A stretch of 64,000 nucleotides of DNA from Hormiphora californensis. Taxonomy: Eukaryota > Ctenophora > Tentaculata > Cydippida > Pleurobrachiidae. The notes beneath the pieces are model-generated. The model worked only from the letters and a program-made list of their open reading frames with translations. It made no database searches and was not told where the DNA came from. The DNA is taken from NCBI GenBank assembly GCA_020137815.1, contig CM035358.1, forward strand, positions 2,766,821 to 2,830,820, read 5' to 3'. Both the position numbers and the translations under genes were made by a program. Positions 1 through 13,246 of the stretch are shown here, one piece after another (position 1 is the first letter of the stretch; each line of letters starts with the position of its first letter).

Positions 1-192
1 ACGGAGAGTTGAAGTTAGAGGAGTGGTAGAAGGTGTGGCGGAAGTGGAGAAATGAGTGAACATCACTGATGTCATCAGTGAGAAAGCAGGGTGACGTTGG
101 TGGTGGCCGTGCCAAGTTATTTGATGGGTATTGGTCAATCTATGCAATGCTTGCCCGGAGACGCCGACCCAATCTGAGGGCGTTGAGAATTA

Positions 193-1395
193 CAGGGTGT
201 CCCACTGTCTTTGCATCACCTGTGATTTTGGGTCATGACCGGGCTCCATTAAACTAACCAAAACTCATCGAAAAATTGGTCAAAATGGTTCTAACAAAAA
301 GCAGTGTTCTAGAGAATTGTCTGGCGAACATTTTGGTGGCAAGATTGACGTTCCAAATCTTACCAATCGTCAGATATATCGTCGTAAAGTCAAAAGTACG
401 TGTTCATGAAATCCGACCGGGGTTCACGTTTTGAAAAATTCACAAATGCAAAGTTGCTCGGATCACATTGCATCCCTCATAAGAGTTGTAGGAAATTGTC
501 TGGCGGTCATTTTGGTACCCGGGTTTTTGTCCTAGCTCAATGTTTAGAGTGTCTTATGACTGTCTAAAGACGAAATTCAACCAGCATTTTTGAGGGGATC
601 ACGTGTCATCAACAAATGGGTAAAATGATATGAAATTTACAAGAGATTCATTGGAATCGTCTAAGGTTCATTTTGATACCATGATTTTTTCCATAGCTCT
701 ATGTTTTAGTTGCGTTATGACTGTAGGAACATGAAAATTGTTCTATGCTGAGTCTTAGTTGGTATCGGCTCACAACCCCTAATTAGGTGGCTCGGTGTCG
801 TGTGTAATCCCATGATAATCAGCACATATCGTCTCAATTTCATCTAGACACTTGACAGGGTTGTTATGACGATTTGGCAAGGCCCCTGTTAATGTGTAGG
901 ATACGCAAGTGGTCTATCTCAACCCTTTCATGCACTAACATGTTATTCAAGCAGCAATGAGCTTCATAACAGGGCAAAATGCAATGCGATACCTGAGACC
1001 ACTTTTGGAAAAATTCCAGTTCTGACAGTCATAAGACACTCTAAACATTGAGCTAGGACAAAAACCCGGGTACCAAAATGACCGCCAGACAATTTCCTAC
1101 AACTCTTATGAGGGATGCAATGTGATCCGAGCAACTTTGCATTGGTGAATTTTTCAAAACGTGAACCCCGGTCGGATTTCATGAACACGTACTTTTGACT
1201 TTACGACGATATATCTGACGATTGGTAAGATTTGGAACGTCAATCTTGCCACCAAAATGTTCGCCAGACAATTCTCTAGAACACTGCTTTTTGTTAGAAC
1301 CATTTTGACCAATTTTTCGATGAGTTTTGGTTAGTTTAATGGAGCCCGGTCATGACCCAAAATCACAGGTGATGCAAAGACAGTGGGACACCCTG
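193..1395. mobile_element. Foldback (long inverted repeat) DNA transposon, non-autonomous
   Basis: Two arms of about 372 bases, 193-564 and 1024-1395, are near-exact reverse complements, separated by about 460 bases of unrelated spacer. The outer ends read CAGGGTGTCCCACTGTCTTT on each side. Both ends are flanked by the dinucleotide TA (191-192 and 1396-1397), the target duplication of Tc1/mariner-type elements. No transposase-like frame is visible; the open frames inside the arms are mirror images of one another and carry no recognisable domain. Family assignment rests only on the TA duplication and end structure, so it is an inference; the inverted-repeat structure itself is directly seen. 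Confidence 0.85.
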
Positions 1396-1570
1396 TACAA
1401 CAGCCAACGGCGTCTGGCGCGAGTACAGTGCGGAGAGTTAAGTGCCAGACACCGTTTTGATTCTCAAATCGGGTCGGCGCCGCCAGACAGTTCAACCTTG
1501 TGGTGTTGAGGTGTTCTGCGAAAACATTGGCACCTCTAGTAGGTTGTGGGTGACCCACTGGGTGGGATAC

Positions 1571-1775
1571 TGTCAGGCCAATGCTCTGACAGGTGGGATA
1601 CTGGAATAGTCCCTGACACTGGGTCATCCCTCATCATGATCAGGCCAACGCTCTGACAGCTCAAGACCGTGGTGCATGAGGCTTATGCACCACGGTCTTG
1701 AGCTGTCAGAGCGATGGCCTGATCCTATTCTCATTTCTTTCACAAGAACCGCAGTCAGAGCATTGGCCTGACAGG
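1571..1775. repeat. Cluster of small palindromes around TGTCAGGCCAATGCTCTGACA
   Basis: A 22-base imperfect palindrome appears at 1571-1592 and again, in variant form, near 1750-1775. Between them 1638-1676 and 1685-1724 form a hairpin with arms of about 40 bases (one mismatch or so) and an 8-base loop; the arms end in the same TCAGGCCAACGCTCTGACAG motif. The same core recurs in introns at 30094-30114, 46675-46696 and 48735-48757, so it is a dispersed repeat family. Function unknown. Confidence 0.75.
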
Positions 1776-2266
1776 TCTTGAGTCAATTCCTTGACCCCTG
1801 AGCCTTCTGGCGGCATCAGACACTGTTTTGATTCTCAAAATCTGATGGTGATAAAACAAGAGAAAACAAGTTATTTTTTGATAGCAACATAGCTCAATGA
1901 TCGCTTGCAATAAATATGAGATATATTATAGCTTGTCAACAAATAAAGTATTTACAGACGTGTCATACACACACACATCATATATCGGACAAGTTACTTA
2001 GTTACAGTCCGTGGTTTTCACACCCTCTCTATTTCTTGTCAATATTTTCACCATTTAATTGAACCGTTCGTGCCGTTTTTCTCAAATAATAGGTATCGTA
2101 AGAACAGTACGAATCGGTTTTCTGCGATTCAATAGAATGGTTTTAAACTGGGTAGTCACTAATCACGGTGCATAAACTTTCCTTTCATCAACTTAAATCA
2201 ACCCAAAACTCACACACACACATACACACATAAACATAAAAGTCAATGGTCATCTCTCTCTTGAGC

Positions 2267-2272
2267 TTTATT
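2267..2272 (-). promoter_or_regulatory. Possible polyadenylation signal of the homeobox gene
   Basis: On the minus strand this reads AATAAA, about 120 bases beyond the stop codon of the homeobox gene at 2392-2394. The hexamer is canonical, but its use is inferred from position only. Confidence 0.4.
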
Positions 2273-2391
2273 GTCTTTCGCACTGATTTACCATCCTCTT
2301 CCAAGATCAAATTGTAGATCACTGTAGCGTCTCACATCATCTGTATGCATCACTGTCGTCTCACTTCACCAACATCTGTATAATATACTCT

Positions 2392-3830
2392 TCAACTCCC
2401 GGTTGAGCTTGTTGGACCCTCGGCAGGTGTGGCGGTTCCCGGGTGCACTCTTGATACGTTCCCTGCAGCACCACTGAACACGCTGTGTAGATTGTGGTTG
2501 AAACTGGGCGGTCTGGAGGGAGAGGGAGGGGGGTTAGTGGTGATGGATCATTACATGGAATAAACCTCGAAATAAAAACAAAAGGATCTCAGGATATGGA
2601 TTACTGATTAGATTCAAATTGTTTACCTGAAAGCACTATCAAGAGAAACATTATCCAAAGACAGGGGGTGGGTAGACTTGAACCCTTCCTTTCTCTCTGG
2701 AGATTTGTTCATGCTGGTGGCGGCAACGCTAGCTGCAGCCGAGAGTGCAGAGGCAATATCAGCCGCTGAACAGATTGGAGAAGTTGTGGTACTGATAACG
2801 GGTCCCTGTTTGTGGTTCGCTCTTTATTGGGCCAGCTGTGGTGAAGGGTGAGGTGAAGCAGCCAGCCAGCTCCTGGGTAGGAAGGGAGAGGAGACCATGC
2901 TTTTGGGGGATGTCGTGGCGTTCCCTGTTAGAGATGTCGGGGATGCTGAAATGGGGGGGGGAGGTTAGTTACTGGGAGGGCAGTATCAGGATCATATAAT
3001 GACAGATGAAAATAACTCAGACAATCCTAAATAACTCCTGAATAAGGACTAAGGTAGACTTGGGGTACTCTGCTAACCTGCTGATACGGGGCTGGATGTC
3101 CTCCAGTGAAGGGTGTGGTGAAGAGACCCAGGGTGGTTGGGATGTTGAGGGGTAGGTTCAGGTTAGCTGGCAGGTTGCCAAGACCACCTGGCATGCTCAG
3201 GAGGTTGGGGTTGGCCAGGGCGGTGGATAGGGCGGTGGAGGAGAGACCAAATGAGGCTGGGAGACTGATAGGAACGGTCATGTGGTCATTTTTCATCTGT
3301 AGCGGCTCCTCCAATGCAGCAATTACCTGGAGAGAGATGGAATGTTATGATTAATTCTATCACTGCGTCCTTTTGTGTTTTGTCCCAAATCATTTCCACA
3401 TTGTTAGAAAGTTGGATTTTGTAATCACCTCCCAACCCCCATTTCCCCCATCTCCCCATTATATCTGTGTAAAATGTTACCTTGTCAATTTCAGCCGAGT
3501 TTGCAGCAGCATTATAAAAGGCAGCAGCCGTGTTATTGTTGGTATATATGGGGTTGTTGGCTGTAGTGGGGACTGTATTCTGGTGATGGGATGTCACTGA
3601 TGAGAGGTTCTTCCTTGGCCTATGATTATTCATCCAAACCTGAGGGGGGAGATATTTGGTAAATGTTGAGGCATTTCGATCAAATTTAACCATCAACTGC
3701 TTTCTAAGTAGTAGAGTAGATAGTTAATTAATGAGTACTGAGATAGTAGCCCTCCCAAAGTTTAATTAGCCGCTTTTTGATAAGTTTCGCAACGTGCATC
3801 AGTTCTCTGATAGAGATACAGTGCACTGCG

Positions 3831-3900
<70 letters not shown>

Positions 3901-4341
3901 ACGTGAACCCCAGTTACTCAATCTAATCTAGTGATACACATGGAATAGAAGGGTAAGATGGCTATTCACTTTCTCAGGGGGAACGTAAGAGATTGTGATA
4001 GCCAGACTTAAGAGAGAGAGACAACTAAACTGATACAATTAATCATGCTTGAAACTTGGACTCACGACGCAGGTTTTCAAAGCCGTCATCTTCTCTCTCT
4101 CTCTCTCTCTCTACGTATATGATTGGCTAACAGTTGATCACTGACAAGATATATCTCAGAAAAAACGGTGTATCACGTGGGTGGGAAGATGCAATGGTGT
4201 ATCAACTGCAAATTCCCTCTCTCTATCTCTCTCTATCACTCCCAAGCACAGGGGGTATACCACCAGTGAGGGTAGCCGATTATAGCAAGCTGAGTTGGAA
4301 AAAGTGAGAGAGAGAGATAGAGAGAGAGAGATAGAGAGAGA

Positions 4342-4416
<75 letters not shown>

Positions 4417-4892
4417 AGAGAGAAAGAAAAAGAGAGAGCTTTTAATGAAAAGTGTAGCGAAAGAGATCGCGATTGGATGCTAATTTGCAAGGTGGTGTGA
4501 AAAGTAGTGGACCATAGTTATTGTGAGATGGAGTGAATAGACAACTCGTCGGGGAAAGTGAATAAAAAACTCAGGTGCTCAGTTTCTTACAACTTTTTTA
4601 TTATTTCATTCTTTAGATGAAACATGGGGCTGATAATAAAAACATTGATGTGTGACTTTTAGGAGGAAAAACAAAGACCTCAACTCTTAAACTTCTAACT
4701 ATCCAACCTAAAACACAAAGTACTACAAACAAATAAAAATGTTTTCCTCTCACCTTTACTTGATAAAATGTGAGGCCATGTTTCTTGGCGAAGTCATTGA
4801 TCTTCTCACTTTCACCTCTCTTCCAGTTAATGGAGTTGGCAAAGTGCTCGAGGGACAGGGTGGTTGCGGGGCTGAATGAGGTTCTTTTTCGC
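2392..4892 (-). CDS. Atypical homeobox protein (3' part of gene; 5' exons not identified)
   Basis: Five minus-strand exons chain in frame: 4892-4754, 3639-3481, 3326-3078, 2805-2627, 2512-2392, with stop TGA at 2394-2392. The first two encode a homeodomain: an RKRTSFSP arm, helix 1 around LEHFANSINWK, helix 2 around EKINDFAKKHGL, then QVKVWMNNHRPRK as recognition helix, cut by an intron between VK and VW. The domain is two residues longer than the usual 60. WMNNHR in place of WFxNRR, and a Trp after helix 1, recall plant ZF-HD homeodomains more than any animal class I know; that is resemblance, not homology shown. Downstream is Asn/Ala/Ser/Pro-rich and probably disordered. The acceptor at 4893-4894 has a TTAACTAAC branch-point-like string, and the homeodomain frame is stopped just upstream, so earlier exons must exist. 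The 2805 acceptor is the weakest call (an alternative at about 2869 opens another frame). A DNA-binding nuclear role is inferred. Confidence 0.72.
3834..3898. repeat. (CT)n microsatellite
   Basis: About 65 bases of almost pure CT lie in the first visible intron of the homeobox gene. It is the first of many similar tracts in this window. Confidence 0.95.
4307..4436. repeat. (GA)n microsatellite
   Basis: About 130 bases of interrupted GA repeats in the same homeobox intron. The open frames through it (RERERE, SLSLSL) are translation artefacts. Confidence 0.95.
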
Positions 4893-5527
4893 CTGAAAAC
4901 GGAGGAAAATAGTTAGTTAAACTGCCAATGACAGGATAAGAATGAAGGGTCGAGCTAGGCGATGAATGAACTGGTAAGGTTCCAGTGGAACCAAAGAGGC
5001 CAGAGGGAGTTTTTTTCAGAGCCGCACGTGGGCGCGTCTTGACTGCGCGCGCTTTCTCCCCCATACTTGTTGTCGCGCCCTCCAACTATGTACCGCCTTG
5101 TCTCTCTGTGAACCATTGTGCCACAGTCATGGACAACCATTCTGAATTTGAAGAACTGGCACTTAGCAGGCACAATGAACAGGTTTCTCACTATTGGCCA
5201 AACCCACCAAAACTTGAACCCCCCATGTCAGATTTGATGCACCAACCTACCCACAGTTTAGTTAGAGCTGTTATAGATCAGAGAGAGCGGAATATAGGAT
5301 GGTTTATTAAGGAACTCGGAACTCTGTCCCTCTCATTATACTGGTTATTGTAATAGATGACACCTATTCAACGTCATCAAGCAATTGGGAACACGAGGGG
5401 TGTTGACCGATTGTTCATTAGCATATGTCAATAAGCGGAGGAGGGACGCGAATAAAAATCTCGGAACCAAGAAGCTTGAGATCGCGGGAAAGAGAGAGGA
5501 TAATATTGGAAGAATGAGAGAGATGGG

Positions 5528-5585
<58 letters not shown>

Positions 5586-6927
5586 CATTGTCTCATTGGT
5601 TCATTAATGGAACACTCAATAGGTGGGGGACAGTTTTTGACAGGTAAATTATTAATAAAAACCAACCCCGTCAATGAGCGAGATGATGGCTTTCTTTACT
5701 GCGAGTGACACCTGTTTAAATCTATTAACCCATCATGCACGGGCCAAGATGAGGGGAATGAGGGAGGGGGAGGTAGGGAGAGGGAGGGAGGTGGAGGGAG
5801 AATCATAGAGATCTAGAGAGAGAGAGAGAGAGAGAGAGAGGAAGAGAGGGAATGATAGAGATGATCTAGAGAGAGAGAGAGAGACATCAGACCAATATTG
5901 ATTGGAGCCAGTTCGGCGGTCAAACAACGGGAACCCCTACTGTAACAAGACGGACTGATAGGGCGCTATCTTTTACAGAAGACTCTCTCACTATCTCTCT
6001 CTCCCTCACCCCTCTCTCTCTCTCTCCCAGTGGCATTCACAGTCAAAGAATACATAATAATTTTGTAGGATTCCCTTGAATATAATTTGTGAGATATGAA
6101 TATAACAAAGGTTCCCCCGAACACCCTCTCCGATAACACACACTATCATCATGGGAGTTTTGACATGTCTAGTGAGGTGTACCATGGTACCCGGTTCTTT
6201 TAACCCTCTCAAGTCTGTCAAACCTTTTTTCTGGCCGTCATAAATTACCAATTGAGAGAGACTTGGGGGCGTCGATTTTTCGTAGCCCGCTCCATCCCTC
6301 TCTCTCCCTATGTCAACACCATGGCCCCGGTTCTCTCTGTCTTTTGCCGTTGATCTCACTCTAGGCATCAAATTATCACAATACTTATATGCATTGCATA
6401 CCCAGCAGATACTCAGAAAATTCCAACAACTCTTAGAGGGAGAATGGGAGAGAGATAGGTCTGTCTTTTTCATAGCTTGCTTTCTCTCTCCCTCTCTCTC
6501 TCTCTCTCTCACCCTCTCTCTCTCACCCTCTCTCTCTCTGTTCGGCGGGGGTAAAGCACTTTTTAGTGGTCAACTCTCACCCAAGAAAACAAAGCTAAAT
6601 TTGCAGACACCCCATTCCATGACAATCACGAGCAGCAGGGAACTCAAACAGAGGTTATAACTGCCTCTAATTGATAGGGCGGGGGATGGGTAGTCTAACT
6701 ATCTCCCACGCCAAGTTCTTATTTAGCTAATAAAAACATGATAATAATTCATATATCCAGGGGATTAGTAGTGACGACTGCTCAAGATGCTACCACTCCC
6801 TCTAAAGTCTAATATCTATTCATGTTAGGTCCTCCATTCTTCAGCTTTCATGCTATGATTTGTCGCTACCAATTCACACTCTTTACTATTGACAGATGAA
6901 TTGCGGGGGAGCTGTCTCCTCTCTCTC

Positions 6928-6966
<39 letters not shown>

Positions 6967-8470
6967 GTTGGGTGTGAGAAAAAGGTGCTCCATTCTGTCT
7001 GAATAGGTAATAATAATGGGCATCTCACAAGGAAGATGAAACACAATAAAATTAACGCCCCCGATGACTCTGCACCAAGTGTCTGTAGCTGAATTAATAT
7101 TAATTAATAACTATGTTCCCCACCGTTCTGTCTAGCCGTGTTCATTGATATCACGGGATCTCACGTGTTTACTGGGCAATAAATTTCCTAGCCCCGGCCA
7201 ATATATTCGTCACTACTATTTCATTTCTACTTCTGCAAGTCCTGCCGTGCCCCATAGATACTCTCTTTTACACTCTCCATCTCTCTCTTTCTTTCTCTTT
7301 TTTGAGACTCGTAATACGGTAGTGAACGGTGAAAGACACTAACACGCGACTGCAGAAGTACTGTTTTATAATAAATTGGGCCTAAAATATCACACACACA
7401 CAGAGGCAGTATTACCGATAGCCATCGGTATAGCCTTCCCTCAGAGCTATTTGGAAAGCAGACACGTGGTCTTGAAACATGTGTGCGCACGAGCCTGTTC
7501 GAGACCAATGCTATACAGCCCTTAATTTGATCTGCGAATAAGGAAATTTTGATTAACGGCCACTCTCGCTATTTGTTAGAGAGAGAGGGAGGGAGAAACA
7601 ATAACAATTAATATATCTAAGCAGAAATACGGTCTGTTTAATGCGTTTAGAGGAAAAAGAGAGATAGATTGAAGAGCTATGCTCTCTTTCTAGCTACTGT
7701 AAACGATAAAAAGTGAAAGTAAATAATTTGGAAAGTAAATATGGTGACACATGAAAGGCCTTGCATGGGTAGGGAGATGAAGAGAGAGAAATTATCGATT
7801 ACTATCAGAATTACTGACACGGTTATCACGTGGTGAACTCCTATTTTGTCTTCTTGTTTTCTAAGAAAAATCCGGAATGGACATCCCCCTGGGCGGTTGT
7901 AATTTCTTAACAGCTGCCATACACAGACAGATGGTCTTGTTTAGTACGTAATATGTACCAAGTTGTCAAAGATTTTGAAAACCAGATCAAAAATCCAATC
8001 AGCTCTGAAACGGAAATATATTTCTGAAAAGACTTTTAATCTGGGATTATTTTGATAAATATATGCCAGTGATGCTGGTATCACGATCGTTAAAAGACTT
8101 TAGGGAATCTTTTTTCCCGAATAAGTTGACGTGTTTAGTCTAGAGCTGAGTTGGATTTTCAAATGAGGAATGATTCGTAGAAAGTTGGTAAATGCATGGA
8201 ATTGGAATGGGAACTATGGAACTAAAATACCTACATAGGCCAAGAATAACTATATGGGTTGAGTTCTTTATAAAGAATTTGTCACCAAGACTCTTGAATT
8301 AAACATACTTGCTATATTGGAGAATTATCATTGAACACCGTGTGCAGGTATTGGAGAATTATTGCGGACCTCGTGTGTTATATCATTTATTATTTTGCAA
8401 AGTTATCTTTAACACCTTCATCACCAGCTTGCATACCGTGCAACAAGCGTCTACCGACCAATACCCACTG

Positions 8471-8568
8471 TCTCTCTATCTCTCTATCTCTCTATCTCTC
8501 TATCTCTCTATCTCTCTATCTCTCTATCTCTCTATCTCTCTATCTCTCTATCTCTCTATCTCTCTATC

Positions 8569-8606
<38 letters not shown>
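8471..8606. repeat. Minisatellite of TCTCTATC units grading into (CT)n
   Basis: From about 8471 the 8-base unit TCTCTATC is repeated without interruption for roughly 100 bases, then passes into plain CT repeats to about 8606. The open frames across it exist only because the 8-base period keeps all frames open. Confidence 0.9.
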
Positions 8607-8610
<4 letters not shown>

Positions 8611-11339
8611 TCTCCCTCTCTCTTTCAATATACTGCCTCTCTCCATACCAATCCCGAACCCCCCCATGTCACCACTACAGCTCACGACCAAGCTCTAATT
8701 CAATTCAATTTCTCCTTCGGTACCTTTTAACATACAAATCCACAGCTGGTCAAATTCTCAACCCCTACACAACGCTCTCTCCAGCCCCTCAATTACCTTA
8801 CTCCTTTGTCCCGTCACACTTTTTTAACCAAATTTTGACTAGCTCCTAAATTATTTCCCTTCAAACCCTATGAACCCACCGTGGTGGTACCTTATCAGCT
8901 GCGTACCGACATGGCAGCAAATAGCCCCGTGAACCGGAATCGGTACTGCTGTGCCAGGAATTATTTCCCCGAATGCAGCAGTGCACCCAGTGGTGGGTGG
9001 GTGGTTTTATTTGACAGTCCGACATATCGGAAACAATTAGCAGGTACCACGGCGTGGGCCGAGTCGACACAAACTCAATTCCTGGTACATTTCTTTTCAA
9101 TAACATTAGTTTTTAGGAAAAAAGATGATTCTTGGAGGAATCACGACAGGGAGAGAAAGCAAAATAAAGAGAGAGGATGGAAAAAACAAGAGTAAGAAAC
9201 TTTCGCTAGAAGCCTGTGTGCACCACCGTTCACGCCATTAGGCGTAACACGCCCACAAGCCCTCCTTTTCTCTCTCTCCTCCTCTCTCCTCTCTCTCTCT
9301 CTCTCTCTCTACTCTGCTCCCTCTCCCGCTCCCTTCATCTCTCTCTCTCTCATATATTTTTCCAGAATGTCTCTGTATATTTTTGCAGCACGTGTGGTCT
9401 ATACTGCTAACTAACATTTGCAGCAACGGCACATGTAATCGGAAGTTTTTTCAATTTGATTATCAATAAAAATGGAATAGCTGAGTCACAAAAATTTCGG
9501 GGGATTCTAATCCCTTCTTTTTTCTTCGTTCTTTTCTTCCCAAACCATCTTTCACAACCTTCTCTCTCCCCTTTCTCTTCTTTCTCTTCTTTCTCTCCTC
9601 TCGCTCCCCTCTCCCCCTCTTTCTAATTCTCTTCCTCCCCTTTTTACCCCCCTTTTTTTTTTTTTTTAAATGCGAAAAAACCCGTTTTCAGGTGGCATTT
9701 AATTAGTTGAACCTACTCAATCCCAAACTTCCAAACCTTTTGCCCGAGTACTAGCCGTGAATATACTGGGCATGGTTTATTTCTGTCTGATTGAACTCAG
9801 ATCGAGGGAAAGAGAGATAGAAAGATAGTGATAGAAAGAGAGAGATAGAGAATGATAGAAAGATAAAATGGGGGAGATGCTGTTCGGTGGAACCCAGCAG
9901 AATAATGCAACAGCCATGTCACATGACACACTAGAAGTTTAATACTAAACGTTCCTTGGAAAACATCTACGGAAAATTCTGTCAACCTCTCCTCTCTCTG
10001 GGTGACTCCCCCGACCCCCTGAGGGGAATGGAAACCCGATTTTGGAAGTACCATCGAATTGGTCCACACCGAATTTTGTTCAAGAGGGGGCATTGGGCTG
10101 TCAGCCCCCGTCGAGTTACAACCGTTAATTCAAAGAGGTCCACCCTTGACATACAGGCCAGTTTCAAACTCTTTCTCTCATTTTCTCTTTCTCCTCTCTC
10201 TCACCCCCCGCTCTTCTTCATTAAGTGCATACTAACTGGATATTGTCCTGTAGTTGGGCGCACTAATCCTTCACACTAAAACGCTAATGGGACAGGGTGG
10301 TAAGAGAGAGGGAGGGGAGATCAGGGGAGGGGAGATCAAATCAGGGCGATTTAGAGTACTGAACAGATGGCACAAGACTGACCCTCCCCGGTTGTCAGTT
10401 GATTGCAGGTCATGTGATATAGCTGTTAATTGTAACTGTTTGGATTAACCCGTGTGAGCGGGAGAGAAAGGAAGGGGGACCACAGGAGCAGGTGCAACAA
10501 TACCATGTCAAACTCAGCACTCTGTGATGGTTCGGTAGATCAAGTGCAACCATGATGATATACCATTACTGATCTATGATATGGGTGGGCAAAACACCAT
10601 TCTATGTACTACCGCGAGAGCATGGCCAATCATGGACCTCAATTATATCGAACTTTCGGGTCGGTTGAATATTATTACCAGTTTTGCCCCATCAAGGGCC
10701 CATGTGAAATGTGCAATTAAAAAACCCAGTTACTCGTTGAAAATTCCCCCAATCGAGATCTGGGCGTAGGTTTTTAATGGGAAAAGAAATAAAGTTATTT
10801 TAACCATCAATGGTGAAAAAATTCAATTTATATTTCGCTCGATCCACTTGAGAGCTCCGTCAACCCACAGCTGAGAATCTTAAGAATAAAGTGAATGGGA
10901 TGATGTGAGTGATTTTTTGGGAGTGGATTGGAAAAGATGAAAAGGATTTAATTGTGATGATTTTTTTAAGTGCTGGGGGATAGGGGGGAAAAATATTTTG
11001 GGGGGAGAGAGGGGATGGAGAGAGGGAGAGAGAGGGGGCTTGATAGAGAGAAAGACATGAATTGATCAACGATAACATGTAACGTGTTTTTAAGCGCAAT
11101 TTGCAACAACTTGTCTCTTATCCCCTGCATTGATTATTATCCTCTCTCTTTTTTCTTTCTCTTTCTCTCCCCTGTCTCATTCCCCATTATCTTTTTCTCT
11201 ATTCTCTCTCTCCCCCCATAATCAAGCAAACACCGTGGCGGGGGGTATTAACCCTTCCAATGAACACCCCTTTATTCGATCACATGGTGTAAACACATGC
11301 ACATGTTGGGTCAAAGAAAGGGGACCCATTAAGAGAGGG

Positions 11340-12185
11340 GGAGAAAGGAAGAAGGTGAAAAAGGAGAAAAAAAGGGGGGGGGGGAAAAAAAAGGGGGAAA
11401 AAAAGGGAAAGGGGAAAAGAGGGGGGGGAAAAAAGGAAAGGGGAAGAAAAAAGAGGAGAAGGAGGAAAAAAAGGGGGGGAAAAAGAGAGAGAAAAAAGGG
11501 GAAGGGGAGGAGTGGAAAAAAGGGGGGGGGAAGGCCGGTTTTCCATGAAAAAACCGGGAGAGGGGGATAGCCAAAGGAGTATTAGAGGGACCAAAAAAAG
11601 AAAGGGAAGAGAAAAAATTTTGGTAAAAAAAGGGATTATCAACTTCCAACCTGGGGGCCCCCCGGGGTTTTTTTCCCCCCTTTTCTTTTTCCTGGGGGAT
11701 CCCTTTTATTTTTTTAAATTTTTTTGGGTTTCCAATATCATAGGGTTTGGGGGTTTTTAAAAATGCTATTTTACCCCCGGGGGTTTAACCTTCTCCCCCT
11801 GTTTTCCTACCCCTTTCTCAACTTTTTCTCCCTTCGTTTTTTTCCTTCTTTCTCCCCCCCCAAAAAATTTTTTTCCCAAATCGCGCCGGACAACTCCAAA
11901 AAATTAGAAAAGGGAAAAGGTGGGGGGTTTTTGGAAAATAAAAAGGAAAAATTTTTTTGGGGTCCTCCCTGGGTGGGCCCTTCCCCCACGGGGGAAAAAC
12001 TGGAAGGTTTTTTTTTTAAAAGGAATTTTTTAAGAACCGTAGGGGGGGGTGCGCCAAACCTTTTTCCCTTACACCCCGGACAAAAATTTTCCCCCCATGT
12101 TTTAGAAGGGGGGGGTTTGGGAGAAAAGGGGGAAAAAAAGGGGAAATTTTGGGGGGGGAAAGAAAAAAATGAGAGGGGGGAAAGA
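11340..12185. other. Anomalous homopolymer-run sequence, probable sequencing or assembly artefact
   Basis: Almost every base occurs in runs of 3-8 (ggggg, aaaaa, ttttt, ccccc) with little single-base texture, unlike the sequence on either side. The left part is purine-rich G/A runs. From about 11640 all four bases run, including gggggccccccgggg. No repeat unit is discernible. Frames through it are open only because of composition. I treat it as unreliable sequence, likely at a collapsed GA repeat. See also 26064-26900. Confidence 0.7.
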
Positions 12186-12203
12186 AGGAGGAGAGAGAGA
12201 GAG

Positions 12204-12238
<35 letters not shown>

Positions 12239-12465
12239 GGTATGTTAAAGAAGGTTTTTAGAAGGAACACTTGTGAATTGAATGGAAAAGAAACACTAAA
12301 AAGTAGATCAAGGGAGAGAAAGAGAGTCTCTGATTGGGCCTCTGTGTCCTTTATTTGGGTGTGAAAATAGCTGTCCGCCTGCCTCTCTCGAATATTGGGG
12401 AATTGATAATTCTATTTTCACGAGCACAATAGATCGATAAAGCAGGTGGTGTAATTTAGAAAAAG

Positions 12466-12469
<4 letters not shown>

Positions 12470-12552
<83 letters not shown>

Positions 12553-12566
12553 GAGAGAGAGAGAGA
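12470..12566. repeat. (GA)n microsatellite
   Basis: About 95 bases of nearly perfect GA repeat with one GTGA interruption near the end. Confidence 0.95.
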
Positions 12567-13152
12567 AAGAGAAAGTTGGGCAGCTGCGATATAGCTGATG
12601 ATGGTGGTGGGACGTGGCTAATCCTGTTAACATTTTCACATAATCTTTGAACACCACCCCTCCCATCTCTAAACCTACTCGGTCAGCCATTGGTCGCGTG
12701 TGTCACAACATCGGAGATAGATGAGTAAGATCGGGGGAGAGTGTTGTTGCTCTTTTTCTATCTATTTTCTGCACGCTCTTCCAGAACAAATGCCCAATAA
12801 ACTTCCACTTTCGGCTCTCCCTCTCTATCTATGTACAACTACCAGTGACCTAAACTTCAGGTTTTGGTGCCCGTGCCAACAAAACAATCACCATTCACAC
12901 AATGATAATAAGTTGGCGAACTGGAATTGTTGTTCAGCCAATAAAGATAGAGATATAGATAGAGATATAGTCGGGGTGATGTTCCGATTGTGCTCTATAT
13001 AACGATTAACGATAGTGGTAGTTGAGCTCGAAACCAATTGCATTGTGTGACGTTGTGGGAAAAGGGGTGAGATCAGAGATGATGGGGGACGATATAGAAT
13101 CAGGTAGGAAATAGTGAGAAACATTGTCCCCCAAACTATCCATTGTTTTAGA

Positions 13153-13168
13153 GGGAGAGAGAGAGAGT

Positions 13169-13244
<76 letters not shown>
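13153..13244. repeat. (GA)n microsatellite
   Basis: About 90 bases of GA repeat with two GTGA interruptions at its left end. Confidence 0.95.

Positions 13245-13246
<2 letters not shown>

Noticed and set aside
964-1188. 74-codon minus-strand frame in the first foldback
   Set aside because: It lies in one inverted arm, is mirrored in the other, and shows no conserved domain.
11512-12248. Overlapping open frames rich in Phe, Pro, Gly and Lys in the homopolymer block
   Set aside because: The frames exist because the base runs rarely form stops; no domain, no splice sites, and the sequence itself is doubtful.
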